NCBI RefSeq assembly: GCF_018394335.1
Contig: NZ_CP074572.1
Location: 3,844,001-3,908,000, forward strand
Length of the DNA stretch: 64,000 nucleotides
From: Shewanella dokdonensis
GTDB lineage: Bacteria > Pseudomonadota > Gammaproteobacteria > Enterobacterales > Shewanellaceae
Direction: 5' to 3'
Part shown: positions 47,950 to 59,112 of the stretch, piece after piece
Layout of the letters: every line of letters begins with the position of its first letter
Position numbering within the stretch: the first letter of the stretch is position 1
Made by a program: the position numbers and the translations under genes
Notes under the pieces: generated by a model
Database searches by the model: none
Seen by the model: only the letters and a program-made list of their open reading frames with translations
What the model was told of the DNA's origin: nothing

Positions 47950-48005
47950 AACGATTAACTGAATCGCCTTAAAACTCTGCGTATCGCCATTTTGCAATAT
48001 TTGCC

Positions 48006-48033
48006 AGTGCGTACAATGTATATTATGTTAAAT
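48006..48033 (+). other. dif: Chromosome dimer resolution site dif
   Basis: 28 bp: XerC arm AGTGCGTACAA, centre TGTATA, XerD arm TTATGTTAAAT. Centre and XerD arm are identical to E. coli dif; the XerC arm differs at 3 of 11 positions. 25 of 28 bases match. KOPS motifs point to it from both sides. Confidence 0.9.
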
Positions 48034-48330
48034 TTATCATGATAAGAATTATGTATGAAGGGCCAAGTCTGACGACTTTCGATGGAAACGGTTTCACTCA
48101 CCGAGAACGCTAGATTCAAGGAATGCCACGTTTTACTGGTATTGCCAAATGCTGGGAAGATTTACTCCCCTTTGTCTGGGTGGCTTAGTTAGGTTCGCTC
48201 ACCACCTCTATAAGAATTATGGCGCAAGCAAGGCTAGCACCTTGCAACATCGGATAAGATTTGTCGCGTAATGAAAACTAAGGTCAGCGCCACGAGTAAA
48301 GTTGCACGATAGACAAGAAACAGAAAAGAA
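48034..48330. other. No gene seen between dif and tRNA-Ser(UGA)
   Basis: About 300 bases with only short open frames. A 22-codon frame at 48121 ([15 protein letters not shown]) and a leftward hydrophobic stretch near 48240-48330 may be remnants, but neither is convincing. Confidence 0.5.
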
Positions 48331-48359
48331 AAAGCCAGCTTGGTTAGAAGCTGGCTTTT
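48331..48359 (-). terminator. Terminator of tRNA-Ser(UGA)
   Basis: AAAGCCAGCTT and AAGCTGGCTTT with a 6-base loop; on the minus strand it is followed by TTTTTCTTTT. Confidence 0.8.
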
Positions 48360-48365
48360 AGAATT

Positions 48366-48455
48366 TGGCGGAGGAGCAGGGATTTGAACCCTGGGTGGGG
48401 ATGAACCCACGCCGGTTTTCAAGACCGGTGCATTAAACCACTCTGCCACCCCTCC
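48366..48455 (-). tRNA. tRNA-Ser (anticodon UGA)
   Basis: 90 bases with CCA. Acceptor GGAGGGG/CTCCTCC; anticodon loop CTTGAAA gives TGA; long variable arm of class II tRNAs. Confidence 0.93.
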
Positions 48456-48650
48456 GAATGGCCGAAATAGTAACGTCAACCTGAATGGCTGTAAACATAA
48501 TTTGCGGCATGCAGGCGCCGTTTGTTCAATCAGTGCGCAAGCTGCGTATTAATTTCGCATTACTAACAAAAAATCACCATATTGCTTGTATCACTTGCCA
48601 TTAGTATTTTACCTTTGTGGCATCAAAATGACTCAAAGGAACTGTCTATC

Positions 48651-49564
48651 ATGCTTTCGGAACAAGCTTTAGAACTGATCGACCTGGTTGCACAACTCGG
48701 CAGCTTTACTGCGGCAGCAAACCATCTGAACAAGGTTCCATCGGCGGTTAGTTATGCTGTCAAACAAATTGAAGATGAAATCAATGTCATCCTGTTTGAA
48801 CGTCACCACCGTAGTGTCACTTTGACTCTGGCGGGTACACATTTTGTTGAAGAAGCTCGGCGTGTTTTAAAAGCAATGGAGGCGCTAAAACAAGACACGA
48901 TAAAGATAGCCCACGGTTGGCAGCCCACATTATCAATCGCGCTTGATAGTGTGGTGCGGGCAGATCGTGTTGCTTATCTGATCCGGGATTTTTATGCCCA
49001 TTTTGCCGACGTTGAATTGGTCATTCGTAAAGAAAATTACAATGGTGTCTGGGAAGCCTTAAGTAATGGGCGCTGTGATGTAGCTTTAGGCGCTACTGCT
49101 AGCATTCCAGTGGGGGGCCATTCTTCGCTAAATCGATGGGAAAACTGCATTGGTGTTTTGTCGTTGCCGCTGATCACCCCTTAGCCGCCATTGATGTGCC
49201 GCTGAGCGATGAGGCATTACTCCCCTATCCTGCTGTATGTTTGACAGACACTAGCTGGCAATTTGTTGCCCGTGAATTTTCGGTGTTACCACAACAAAGA
49301 AGAATTCAAGTTCCTGACTGGGTGCAGGCCGTTAATCTGGTTCGTGCGGGTCTTGGCATCGGTTGGCTTCCGCGCCATCTGGCTCAAGGGTTTATCAAAT
49401 CCGGTAGTTTGATTGAAAAACAAGTGGCACATCCACTACCTGATAGCGATTGTGCATTGGTGTGGAATAGTCGTTGTCAGTCTCCTGCAATGCAATGGCT
49501 GCTGCAGTATTTAGGGGATGAACAGCAACTGCGTCATTACTGGATAGATGAACATTCAGCGTAG
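48651..49564 (+). CDS. LysR-type transcriptional regulator (one apparent frameshift)
   Basis: About 304 residues. N-terminal winged helix-turn-helix (ALELIDLVAQLGSFTAAANHL, then KVPSAVSYAVKQIED) and a type 2 periplasmic-binding-like effector domain. The frame breaks near 49121; one added T gives GGHFFAKSMGKLHWCFVVAA, matching the usual M--W-FVV---HPL pattern. ATG 48651 follows AAGGAA. The helix resembles that of PunR/YhaJ-type regulators (RVPSAVSY), but the target is unknown. Divergent from the tRNA, upstream of the YccA-like gene. Confidence 0.85.
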
Positions 49565-49679
49565 ATTCATGAAACTATGTGATAAAATGGCGCAAGTTGG
49601 TATGTCAGGCGGAACTTGCTGGTGAGCAGCAACGTCTAAGTTCATATCCTGGCATGATTACAGAATTTTGGAGAAGTAT

Positions 49680-50339
49680 ATGAATCAGGAAATCCTTTAT
49701 CCCTCACGCGCATCCGGTGTTGTCGTCAATAAGATGCTACGTAACACCTATATGTTACTGGCCATGACATTGGCGTTTTCTGCGGTTTGTGCTGGCATTG
49801 CCATGGCGTTGCAGATTTCACCATTAATGTCTCTTGGATTATCCATCGGTGGTTTGATTTTGCTGTTTGTTACGCTGCGTAAAGCCGAATCAGCCGCGGG
49901 CTTGCTATGGGTATTTGCCTTCACCGGGATGGAAGGTGCATCGTTGGGCTACATCCTTAACCATTATGCCGGAATGGCTAATGGCCCAATGCTCATCATG
50001 CAGGCATTAGGATTAACCGCGGCGATTTTTGTGGCCTTGTCTGGTTATGCATTAACCACCAAGAAAGATTTTTCCTTTATGCGTGGTTTTCTGATCGCCG
50101 GGCTCGTTGTGGTACTGGTGGCTGGCATTGTGAATATTTTCCTCGGCAATAGCGCGGTATTTATGGCGTTAAATGCTGGGGTTGCCTTGCTGATGACAGG
50201 TTTTATCCTGTTTGATACTAGCCGTATTGTCAACGGTGGTGAAACCAATTATATCCGCGCTACGATTTCCTTGTATCTGGATTTTCTTAACCTGTTCGTC
50301 AGCTTGTTGCACTTGCTTGGCGCAGGTAATGATGATTAG
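49680..50339 (+). CDS. yccA: Bax inhibitor-1 / YccA-family membrane protein
   Basis: 219 residues, seven predicted membrane helices, with the family segments FTGMEGASLGYILNHYAG and ILFDTSRIVNGGETNYIRAT and ending in FLNLFVSLLHLLG. YccA modulates the membrane protease FtsH in E. coli. Start ATG 49680 has GGAGAA upstream; a TTG 12 bases earlier would place the ribosome site inside the gene. Next to tusDCBE, as in E. coli and Shewanella (yccA-tusE synteny). Confidence 0.9.
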   Translation: MNQEILYPSRASGVVVNKMLRNTYMLLAMTLAFSAVCAGIAMALQISPLMSLGLSIGGLILLFVTLRKAESAAGLLWVFAFTGMEGASLGYILNHYAGMANGPMLIMQALGLTAAIFVALSGYALTTKKDFSFMRGFLIAGLVVVLVAGIVNIFLGNSAVFMALNAGVALLMTGFILFDTSRIVNGGETNYIRATISLYLDFLNLFVSLLHLLGAGNDD

Positions 50340-50400
50340 TTCGCGCCAAAAGTAATAGTTTTCGGTAGAATGGCCCTGTTAATCAGGGTCATTTTTATTT

Positions 50401-50788
50401 ATGAGTAAACTAATCATCTTAGTTACTGGTCAGGTTTACGGCCCGGCCAGCGGTTGGCACGCATTGCAGTTTACCCAAGCGGCATTAGCTGCTGGCGAGC
50501 AAATTCATTGCGTATTTTTTCAGAAATGGCGTAACGCAATCCAACGCGTTAGTTTGCCCCGCGTCAGACGAGACCGATCTGTTGCGAGAGTGGCAAAAAA
50601 TAGCAGATCAATATCATGTGCCATTGATTAACTGTGTCTCAGCGGCCTGGCGCCGTGGGATTATGTCTGCTGCCGATGCCAAAGAAAATGGCCATTCGAG
50701 TCATAATCTTGCTGAACCATTTGTCATGGGCGGCTTAGGTGAATTGGTCACCGGCATAGAACAAGCCGATAGAATGGTGAGTTTCTGA
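50401..50788 (+). CDS. tusD: Sulfurtransferase TusD (one apparent frameshift)
   Basis: DsrE-fold subunit of the TusBCD hexamer that relays sulfur from TusA to TusE for 2-thiouridine in tRNA wobble position 34. The frame breaks at the T run 50515-50520; one added T gives CVFFFRNGVTQSNALVCPAS. The second part carries the active cysteine in PLINCVSAAWRRG. About 129 residues, normal. Stop overlaps the tusC start. Confidence 0.9.
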
Positions 50789-51144
50789 TGAAAGCGATTG
50801 CAATCATATTCCGTCAGGGCCCGCACGGTAATGCCGCCGGACGTGAAGCATTGGATCTTGCGCTGATGGCCGCCACCTATGAACAGCAGGTGCACCTGAT
50901 ATTTATCGATGAAGGTGTACTCAATCTACTGGGCAATCAACAACCAGAGCTAATTGGCTGTAAAGATTACATTGCCACGTTTAAAGCACTGGATCTGTAC
51001 GAAGTCGCATCCGTTGTTGTGAGTGAAACATCACTCAACCATTTGCAACTCGATGCTGCAACATTGGTGTATCCGGCCACACTTGTTGATGATAATCATA
51101 TTCGGCAACTGCTCGAGCAGGTAGATGAGGTACTGGTATTTTGA
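50788..51144 (+). CDS. tusC: Sulfurtransferase complex subunit TusC
   Basis: 118 residues, DsrF family; MKAIAIIFRQGPHGNAAGRE start and EQQVHLIFIDEGVLNLL. Structural partner of TusD in the hexamer. Overlaps tusD by one base and tusB by four. Confidence 0.93.
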   Translation: MKAIAIIFRQGPHGNAAGREALDLALMAATYEQQVHLIFIDEGVLNLLGNQQPELIGCKDYIATFKALDLYEVASVVVSETSLNHLQLDAATLVYPATLVDDNHIRQLLEQVDEVLVF

Positions 51145-51425
51145 AAATATTACATCACATCACAAGTTCCCCAACAGAAAGTAACGCCCTCGCCTGTGCC
51201 TTGAGATTCATCAAGCCTGATGACACCTTATTGTTGGCAGGTAATGCTGTCGCAGCGATGCTACACCCCGCTTGGCGAGATGCGGTGAGCAACTTGCATC
51301 TCTGCCTGATGAAAACCGATGTAGAAGCAAGAGGCTTGAACTCGCAACTGGCAACATTCCGACAGATAGATTATCCAGAATTCGTAGCGCAGACATTAAC
51401 GCATAGTAAAGTAATAACGTGGTAA
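51141..51425 (+). CDS. tusB: Sulfurtransferase complex subunit TusB
   Basis: 94 residues, DsrH family; [20 protein letters not shown] start. TTG start at 51141 overlapping the tusC stop. Completes the TusBCD unit. Some divergence from E. coli TusB is expected for this fast-evolving subunit. Confidence 0.88.
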   Translation: MKILHHITSSPTESNALACALRFIKPDDTLLLAGNAVAAMLHPAWRDAVSNLHLCLMKTDVEARGLNSQLATFRQIDYPEFVAQTLTHSKVITW

Positions 51426-51427
51426 CC

Positions 51428-51757
51428 ATGATTGAATTTAATGGGAAACAGATAGCAACAGATACACAAGGATACTTGTTGGATGTCAATGACTGGGAAC
51501 CTGCGTTAGCGCCTATCATTGCCGATGGTGAACAGATAGTGCTTACTGATGCGCATTGGGAAGTCGTTAACTTTGTTAGAGATTTTTATCTTGAGTATAA
51601 GACTAGTCCCGCTATCCGCGTTCTTGTCAAAGCCATAGGACAAAAGCTGGGGCCAGATAAAGGCAATTCAAAGTATTTGTACACCTTGTTTCCCATAGGT
51701 CCTGCCAAACAGGCCACCAAAATTGCCGGGTTACCCAAACCCGCCAAGTGTATCTAG
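51428..51757 (+). CDS. tusE: Sulfur carrier TusE (DsrC family)
   Basis: 109 residues; [20 protein letters not shown] and [19 protein letters not shown] are family signatures. The C-terminal arm ends PAKCI with the penultimate cysteine that receives the persulfide. It hands sulfur to MnmA. ATG 51428 chosen. Last gene of the tus operon. Confidence 0.93.
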   Translation: MIEFNGKQIATDTQGYLLDVNDWEPALAPIIADGEQIVLTDAHWEVVNFVRDFYLEYKTSPAIRVLVKAIGQKLGPDKGNSKYLYTLFPIGPAKQATKIAGLPKPAKCI

Positions 51758-51891
51758 TTACAAGGCACCAGCACATCAGCGCTAACTTGGATGGATATGC
51801 CCGCCAGAAATCCCATCAACCGGGCAATACGCATAGTCTTATTGAGAGCTTAATAATCTCTCAAACAGAAAACATACGTTAGATACAAATA

Positions 51892-51937
51892 GGGCTCCAA
51901 AAGGGTTTATTACAATCCTTCTGGAGCCCACTTTTAT
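51892..51937 (+). terminator. Terminator downstream of tusE
   Basis: GGGCTCCA and TGGAGCCC with a long loop that contains an inner AAGG/CCTT stem, followed by ACTTTTATT. It lies 135 bases after the stop codon. Confidence 0.6.
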
Positions 51938-51979
51938 TGGGTTTACTTAACTGACTGACGTTATCTTAACCTGGTTTTT

Positions 51980-52102
51980 TTATACCAAGTGTTGATAAAA
52001 CAAAATGGCGGCTTTACCTATCGTTGCCAGTGCCAGCACTGAAAAAACAGCTATCACGGCCACATAAGTCAGCCAGCGCAGATAGCGCCCGCTATTATTC
52101 AT
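51980..52102 (-). CDS. 40-residue one-helix membrane protein upstream-coupled to serS end
   Basis: ATG (plus-strand CAT 52100-52102), preceded by AGGGTC. Product MNNSGRYLRWLTYVAVIAVF then a helical SVLALATIGKAAILFYQHLV. 15 bases after the serS stop on the same strand. No family recognised; the helix and spacing make it a plausible small membrane protein. Confidence 0.5.
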   Translation of the reverse strand: MNNSGRYLRWLTYVAVIAVFSVLALATIGKAAILFYQHLV

Positions 52103-52117
52103 ATATGACCCTGAACT

Positions 52118-53419
<1,302 letters not shown>

Positions 53420-53422
53420 TTA

Positions 53423-53797
53423 TTAAACGCGTGAAAAAATCAGTTGTTGCCCTAGAAATACCATCAACAGACAGATCCCCAGGTTCAACACCACATTTAA
53501 AAATGCCTTGAGCCATTCTCCGCCCTGGATAAGCAGCAAGGTTTCGTTAGAGAAAGTTGAAAAGGTGGTCAGTGCTCCGAGAAAACCAACACCGATCAGC
53601 GCTTTAATCTCTGGACTGACGTGACTCAACTGCCCCAAAGCAAAGATGACACCCATCAGAAAAGAGCCAAGTACATTAACTGCCAGTGTACCAAAAGGAA
53701 ATGCACTACCAAATAGCTGAGCCATAAATAACGAAATAAGATTGCGTAAAACTGCGCCGGTTGCACCGCCAAATGCAACCCATAAAAGATTATTCAT
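53423..53797 (-). CDS. crcB: Fluoride exporter CrcB/Fluc
   Basis: 124 residues, four membrane helices; [14 protein letters not shown] and the conserved [15 protein letters not shown] with the pore region. Dual-topology dimer that exports fluoride. Overlaps the rarA end by 8 bases. No fluoride riboswitch seen, as expected for an internal operon gene. Confidence 0.93.
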   Translation of the reverse strand: MNNLLWVAFGGATGAVLRNLISLFMAQLFGSAFPFGTLAVNVLGSFLMGVIFALGQLSHVSPEIKALIGVGFLGALTTFSTFSNETLLLIQGGEWLKAFLNVVLNLGICLLMVFLGQQLIFSRV

Positions 53798-55121
53798 AAC
53801 GTTTGCGCTCGCTGTATAAATCGAGTTGTTGCAATTGTTTTAATTTCTCGGCCATCCGTTTTTCAAAACCACGCTCAGTTGGATGATAGAAACGACTGTT
53901 TTTCAGGGCTTCAGGGAAATAGTTTTCCCCAGCAGCATAAGCATTTGGCTCGTCATGAGCATAGCGATACTCTTTCCCGGCGCCCAGTTCTTCCAGTAAT
54001 TTGGTGGGCGCATTTCGCAGATGCATCGGCACGGCTTCGCCGCCACTTTCTCTTGCCAATTGCCTAGCGGCTTTAAACGCTGTGTATACCGCATTACTCT
54101 TGGGCGCTAACGCCAGGTAAACAATCGCCTGAGCAATGGCACGTTCACCTTCTGCCGGCCCGACACGGTGAAAACAGTCCCAGGCATTCAAAGCCACTGT
54201 CATCGCGGTGGGATCGGCATTGCCCACATCTTCAGAGGCGATCGCTAAGAGCCGCCGTCCAACATATAACGGATCGCAACCACCTTCCAGCATGCGGCAA
54301 TACCAGTAAAGCGCGGCATCGGGTGCAGAGCCCCGGATAGATTTATGCACTGCCGAGATCAGGTCGTAATACTGATCGCCATTTTTATCGAAGCGGGCCA
54401 ACTGCTGACCCGAGACCTGCACTAACAGCTCCTCAGAGAATGCACCGCCATCAGGCAACATATCACTCATCAGTTCCAATAAATTTAGTGCTTTACGTCC
54501 ATCACCATCGGCAACATTGGCTAACTGCGATAATACCGATTCCGGCATGAGCAACTGCCGTTTTCCCAGACCGCGCTCATCATCTGTCAATGCTCGCTGC
54601 ACCAGCTCGGCAATTTCAGGATCAGACAGTTTATTGATCAGATAAACCCTGACTCTGGACAACAATGCGTTGTTGATCTCAAATGATGGATTCTCTGTCG
54701 TCGCCCCGATAAAAATCACCGTGCCATCTTCAATAAACGGCAAAAATGCATCCTGCTGGCTTTTATTGAAACGATGCACTTCATCCACAAACAACAAGGT
54801 GCGCTGCCCGCGGGATTGCGCCACATTTTGAGCATGTTCAATGGCCGCGCGGATTTCTTTTACACCAGACGTTACCGCCGAAATCCGCTCAACATGGGCA
54901 TTGGTGTATTGTGCTATCAGTTCTGCCAGCGTGGTTTTGCCAGTGCCTGGCGGCCCCCACAACATCATTGAATGAGCTTTGCCCGCTTCTAACGCTTTAC
55001 GTAAGGGTTGTCCTTCACCTAACAAATGCTTTTGTCCGATATATTCCACCAAGGTCGTCGGCCGCATTCTGGCTGCAAGCGGACGGAAATCTGGCGCAAA
55101 ATCAAAACTCATACTTGACAT
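53790..55121 (-). CDS. rarA: Replication-associated recombination protein A (MgsA/RarA)
   Basis: 443 residues, AAA+ clamp-loader-like ATPase: Walker [14 protein letters not shown] near 55-65, Walker [15 protein letters not shown], sensor [10 protein letters not shown], and the C-terminal tetramerisation region. Acts at stalled forks with SSB. ATG 55121 or 55112 are both possible. Confidence 0.95.
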   Translation of the reverse strand: MSSMSFDFAPDFRPLAARMRPTTLVEYIGQKHLLGEGQPLRKALEAGKAHSMMLWGPPGTGKTTLAELIAQYTNAHVERISAVTSGVKEIRAAIEHAQNVAQSRGQRTLLFVDEVHRFNKSQQDAFLPFIEDGTVIFIGATTENPSFEINNALLSRVRVYLINKLSDPEIAELVQRALTDDERGLGKRQLLMPESVLSQLANVADGDGRKALNLLELMSDMLPDGGAFSEELLVQVSGQQLARFDKNGDQYYDLISAVHKSIRGSAPDAALYWYCRMLEGGCDPLYVGRRLLAIASEDVGNADPTAMTVALNAWDCFHRVGPAEGERAIAQAIVYLALAPKSNAVYTAFKAARQLARESGGEAVPMHLRNAPTKLLEELGAGKEYRYAHDEPNAYAAGENYFPEALKNSRFYHPTERGFEKRMAEKLKQLQQLDLYSERKRYE

Positions 55122-55124
55122 GGT

Positions 55125-55745
55125 TTACTGGCCATCATGTGGACGCTGATCATCCACAGATACCCCTTCTGGCGGGGTAAATGAAAACAATGTTTTGTCT
55201 TCTTGAGCTAATGGCTGCTGCTCCGACAACACAAACACGCTGTTATTACCTTGGGTATCATTAAGACTGAGCTGGGTAAGCTTATTGCCATCAAAGCATA
55301 CTTCAACCTGCTGAACGCCGGTATCGGCAGCTTTAGGCACAATATCAAAACATTTAGCTACCGCACGGATGGAAAATTTAGCCCAGGTGCTTTTATCGCG
55401 ATGGACGAGCAAGGTGATGGGGGACGCGGCAATGGCATCCCGTAATCCAAGCACACTCACTTCTTCGGCAAATGGATTATAAATCCACACATCTTTACCA
55501 TCGGCAACAATCAATGACTCATCGGGTTGGGTCAGGTGCCAATAAAAACGGTTAGGCTGAGATAATGCCAAGGTACCACTGCCTGACTGGATTTGTTTAC
55601 CGTTAATGTCGGTAACCGTTTGGCTAAAGCTGGCTTTTAGCGCCGGATTAGCATCCAGTTTGCTTTTGAGCGCCTGCTCAGCTGTTTGAGCTTGCACCTG
55701 CATGCAGGTTAACAGCAACGCAGACAACAACAATTTTTTCATCAA
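55125..55745 (-). CDS. lolA: Outer-membrane lipoprotein carrier LolA
   Basis: 206 residues with signal peptide (LLLSALLLTCMQVQA, cleaved before QTAEQ). The mature part shows FSQTVTDINGKQIQSGSGTL and GNNSVFVLSEQQPL-type segments of the LolA barrel. Ferries lipoproteins across the periplasm to LolB. Between ftsK and rarA, the usual order. Confidence 0.95.
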   Translation of the reverse strand: MMKKLLLSALLLTCMQVQAQTAEQALKSKLDANPALKASFSQTVTDINGKQIQSGSGTLALSQPNRFYWHLTQPDESLIVADGKDVWIYNPFAEEVSVLGLRDAIAASPITLLVHRDKSTWAKFSIRAVAKCFDIVPKAADTGVQQVEVCFDGNKLTQLSLNDTQGNNSVFVLSEQQPLAQEDKTLFSFTPPEGVSVDDQRPHDGQ

Positions 55746-55760
55746 TACCTCTACAGTTAA

Positions 55761-58258
55761 TTATCTTGGTGGCGGTGGCGCGAGAACTTCACGGTTACCG
55801 TTGTGTCCCTGTGCACTAACCACGCCCTGCATTTCCATCTGTTCGATGATCCGAGCGGCGCGGTTGTAACCAATCTTGAATTTACGTTGCACACTGGAGA
55901 TAGAGCCGCGGCGGGTTTCAGTCACAAAAGCGACCGCTTCGTCATACAGTTCATCAAACTCTTCATCGCCAGACTCAGCAGTTTCGCCGGGTAGCAATAC
56001 CTGCTCGCCATCACTGGAGCCTTGCAAAATTTCCTCAATATACTGTGGTTTACCACGGGCATGCCAATCGGCAACCACATTGTGTACTTCATCATCGCCA
56101 ATAAATGCCCCATGAACCCGGATAGGCACACCTGTGCCCGGCGGCAGATATAGCATGTCCCCCATCCCCAACAAAGTCTCTGCCCCTTGTTGGTCGAGAA
56201 TGGTTCTAGAGTCAATACGAGAGGATACCTGAAAGGCAATGCGGGTCGGAATATTCGCTTTAATCAGACCGGTGATCACATCGACCGATGGTCTCTGTGT
56301 CGCCAAAATCAAATGGATACCCGCAGCTCGTGCTTTTTGTGCAATACGCGCGATCAACTCTTCGACTTTCTTGCCGACAATCATCATCATGTCGGCAAAC
56401 TCATCAACAACCACAACGATAGAAGGCAGCTTAACCAGTTCATCAGGCGCCTCCTGCATGCTCTGCCCTTCCCGCCACAAAGGGTCGAGTAACGGCTCGC
56501 CAGCCGCTTTTGCTTCCGCGACTTTGGCGTTATAACCTTTCAAATTACGGACACCGACCGCAGACATCAGCTTGTAGCGCCGATCCATTTCACCCACACA
56601 CCAACGCAATGCGTTGGCCGCTTCTTTCATGTCGGTAACAACTTCACACAATAGATGCGGAATGCCTTCATAAACAGAAAGCTCCAACATTTTGGGGTCA
56701 ATCATGATGAAACGCACATCATCTGGGCCAGATTTATACAGCAGGCTGGTAATCATCACATTCACCCCAACGGATTTACCAGAACCAGTCGTCCCGGCAA
56801 CCAGCAGATGGGGCATTTTTGCTAAATCCACCACGACAGGTTCACCGGCAATATCCTGGCCCAACACCATCGTCAGCGTCGATTTGTTGTCTTTGAATGC
56901 CTGACAATCGAGCACATCGCGTAAAAATACCGTTTCGCGGAACTTATTAGGCAGCTCCAGCCCAACATAAGCCTTGCCGGGGATCACTTCCACCACGCGC
57001 ACACTTTCTGCCAGTAGTGACCGAGCTAAATCTTTGGACAAATTAGAAATTTTCGATGCTTTAATGCCAGGCGCAAGCTCCAGCTCAAAACGGGTGATCA
57101 CCGGGCCGGGATAGACACCAACCACTTTTGCTTCAATATTAAAGTCTGCGAGTTTCAATTCCACCAACCGCGCGACCTGCTGCAACTCTTCCTCTGAGAT
57201 TGGGTTTTTCTTACGATCGGGCACATTTAACAGGTCAACGCTGGGTAGAGGTTCCATGGCTTTTCTAAGCGTCTCGGCATCCTGACCCGGCAGCACGATA
57301 ATGCCGTTTTCTACGCGGGCCTGTTGTGATTTCAGCTGTTGCCGTTTCGCTTTGGCTATCGAGGCATTGTCGTTACCGGCTGGCGCAGTAAAAATATCGT
57401 CCACGTCATCATCTTGCGAATGCTCGGCAAAATGAATTAAAGGCTCTACTCTCCCCTGCTCTTCTTCCACAGTTTCTTCAGCCACGGCTTTTTTACGGAA
57501 TCGCGCTAATAACTTACGTGGTTGAGTATAAGGCTCGTCATCATCATCGTTTTCTGTGCTATCAGGTGTCGCTTGTTCACTCTCGCGCCGCTGACGGTAT
57601 TTATCGACAACCGACATAAACCCCTGTGTATCGGCACTGTCACCGCTGCGTTGAAACCACTGAGGAAGATGCCAGAGTTTTTTCAGACACCATAAGGTGG
57701 ATAGCCCTAACATCTCAGCAATAGTTATCCAGCTAATGCCGGTCATTAAGGTAAAGCCAGCCCCAACAAAACACAGTAGTAATAACGTTGTGCCGAGCTG
57801 ATTAAAGTAAGGCAACATGCCCTGCCATATGACATCACCGGCAACACCACCGGCAGAAAATTCATAGATATCATTGGCATTCATGCTCGCGATGGCAGCA
57901 AGGCTCAGCATCATCAGCAAAAAGCCCACGAGTCGTAAGCCCACTGAAAAATAGTCTATATCGCGTAACTGATGTGCTCGTTTAAACAATAACCAGCCAG
58001 TAGCGGCAATGACAATGGGTAACACAAAGGCGGTATAACCAAAAAATAAAACAGTACATCCGCCACCCACGCGCCAACTTTCCCGGTCAGATTGCTGACA
58101 GCCCCTTGAAAGTTCGTCTGGCTCCAGCCGGGATCGCTAGGATTAAAACTGCTGAGCGCCAGCAATACATAGACTGCCAACATGCAACAAAGAATAAGTC
58201 CGCCTTCTTGGAGACGCTGCAAACCGCTGAGGGTTCTGACGCTTTTTCCCTGAGACAA
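55761..58258 (-). CDS. ftsK: DNA translocase FtsK (one apparent frameshift)
   Basis: About 832 residues; shorter linker than in E. coli, as is usual in Shewanella. N-terminal part with four membrane helices, acidic linker (about 190-300), then alpha, beta and gamma domains: Walker [17 protein letters not shown], Walker [15 protein letters not shown], and the KOPS-reading gamma winged helix [20 protein letters not shown]. It pumps DNA toward dif and activates XerD. The frame breaks at the A run 58041-58046 (plus strand); one more base joins WVADVLFYF to [14 protein letters not shown] 58258 is the likely start, with GGAAG upstream. Confidence 0.92.
56466..56473 (-). promoter_or_regulatory. KOPS motif, minus strand (right of dif)
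   Basis: CCCTTCCC on the plus strand, GGGAAGGG on the minus; points back toward dif. Confidence 0.6.
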
Positions 58259-58400
58259 GTGAAACTTCCATCTGAACAAATATGAATGGCACTTAAGATA
58301 CCAGAATCTGTTTGAATGTGCAGTGCCATCAACCAGATGCACTCACAGATAATTCACTGGTACAGCTGCGGTTAAGCCTGCCAACTCAAGGATTGACAGC

Positions 58401-58434
58401 GTAAAACCGCCAGAAAAATTCCTGGCGGTTTTAC
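58401..58434 (-). terminator. Terminator between lrp and ftsK
   Basis: Perfect stem GTAAAACCGCCAG / CTGGCGGTTTTAC with an 8-base loop; it works in both directions but serves lrp by position. Confidence 0.8.
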
Positions 58435-58443
58435 GCTGGAGTA

Positions 58444-58934
58444 TCAAGCAGAAATTGCGATACGGTTAGTTTGCTTAACTTCTTCCATGACCACATATGT
58501 CCGAGTATCTGACACAGATGGCAATTTCAGTAAAGTTTCGCCCAGCAACTTACGGTAGGCGGACATATCCGATACCCGAGTTTTCAACAAATAGTCAAAA
58601 TCACCAGAAACCAAATGGCACTCTTGAATATCGTCTAATAACTGTACAGCACGGTTGAATTTATCGAACACTTCTGGCGTGTCACGCGTCAGGGTTATCT
58701 CAACAAATATCAACAGTGAAGCATCTACATAATGAGGATTAACCAGTGCGGTATAGCCACTAATAAAGCCTTGTTTCTCAAGTCGTTTCACCCTTTCTAA
58801 GCACGGTGTTGGACTGAGTCCTACCCGTTTGGATAATTCGACATTGGAAATACGACCATCGTTCTGAAGTTCTATAAGAATGTTACGATCGATGCGATCG
58901 AGATCTTTTATGGAATTTTTTTATTATCAGCCAT
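58444..58934 (-). CDS. lrp: Leucine-responsive regulatory protein (one apparent frameshift)
   Basis: 163 residues when repaired. The N-terminal helix-turn-helix (DLDRIDRNILIELQNDGRIS, then VELSKRVGLSPTPCLERVKR) is cut from the true start ATG 58934 by a break in the T run 58916-58922 (plus strand); one more base gives MADNKKNSIKDLDRID. The C-terminal RAM domain (GDFDYLLKTRVSDM) binds leucine. Divergent from ald; Lrp-type proteins commonly control alanine dehydrogenase, so regulation of ald is likely. Confidence 0.93.
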
Positions 58935-59112
58935 GTTTTCAACCTTGTTTTATTTCTAAAACGGTTTTTTATGTTGCGTATGTTAAAAGTTTAGCAGCAT
59001 AAACTGCATAAGCCAGACTATACTAGATATTCCTGACTGTTCTAGGTCAGGTAAGCAATTATAACAAATATCCTACTCCCGTATCTGGGAAAATTTATGT
59101 TGAGGCTCAAAA

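Larger units (their letters stand above)
38930..48005 (+). mobile_element. Tailless membrane-containing provirus (PM2/corticovirus-like capsid) abutting dif
   Basis: A block of about 9 kb, nearly all rightward. It holds a packaging ATPase remnant, an AT-rich cargo gene, a PM2-P2-like capsid protein, at least seven tiny one-helix proteins, a spike-like protein, a lysin-like protein and a holin, then a leftward regulator. There are no terminase, portal or tail genes, which excludes a tailed phage. The right edge is set by dif at 48006. The left edge is uncertain, between the ccoS-like gene and the ATPase remnant. No replication protein or integrase is seen, so it is either truncated on the left or relies on host XerCD. 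Confidence 0.8.

Noticed and set aside
38930..48005. Filamentous (inovirus) prophage, suggested by dif insertion and tiny membrane proteins
   Set aside because: No Zot-type assembly ATPase with pI features, no rolling-circle Rep, and the capsid protein is of P2 type at 285 residues.
48234..48479. 81-codon leftward frame across tRNA-Ser(UGA)
   Set aside because: It reads through a tRNA gene and its terminator; shadow frame.
53903..54094. Frame inside rarA on the same strand
   Set aside because: Out-of-frame shadow of the intact rarA gene.
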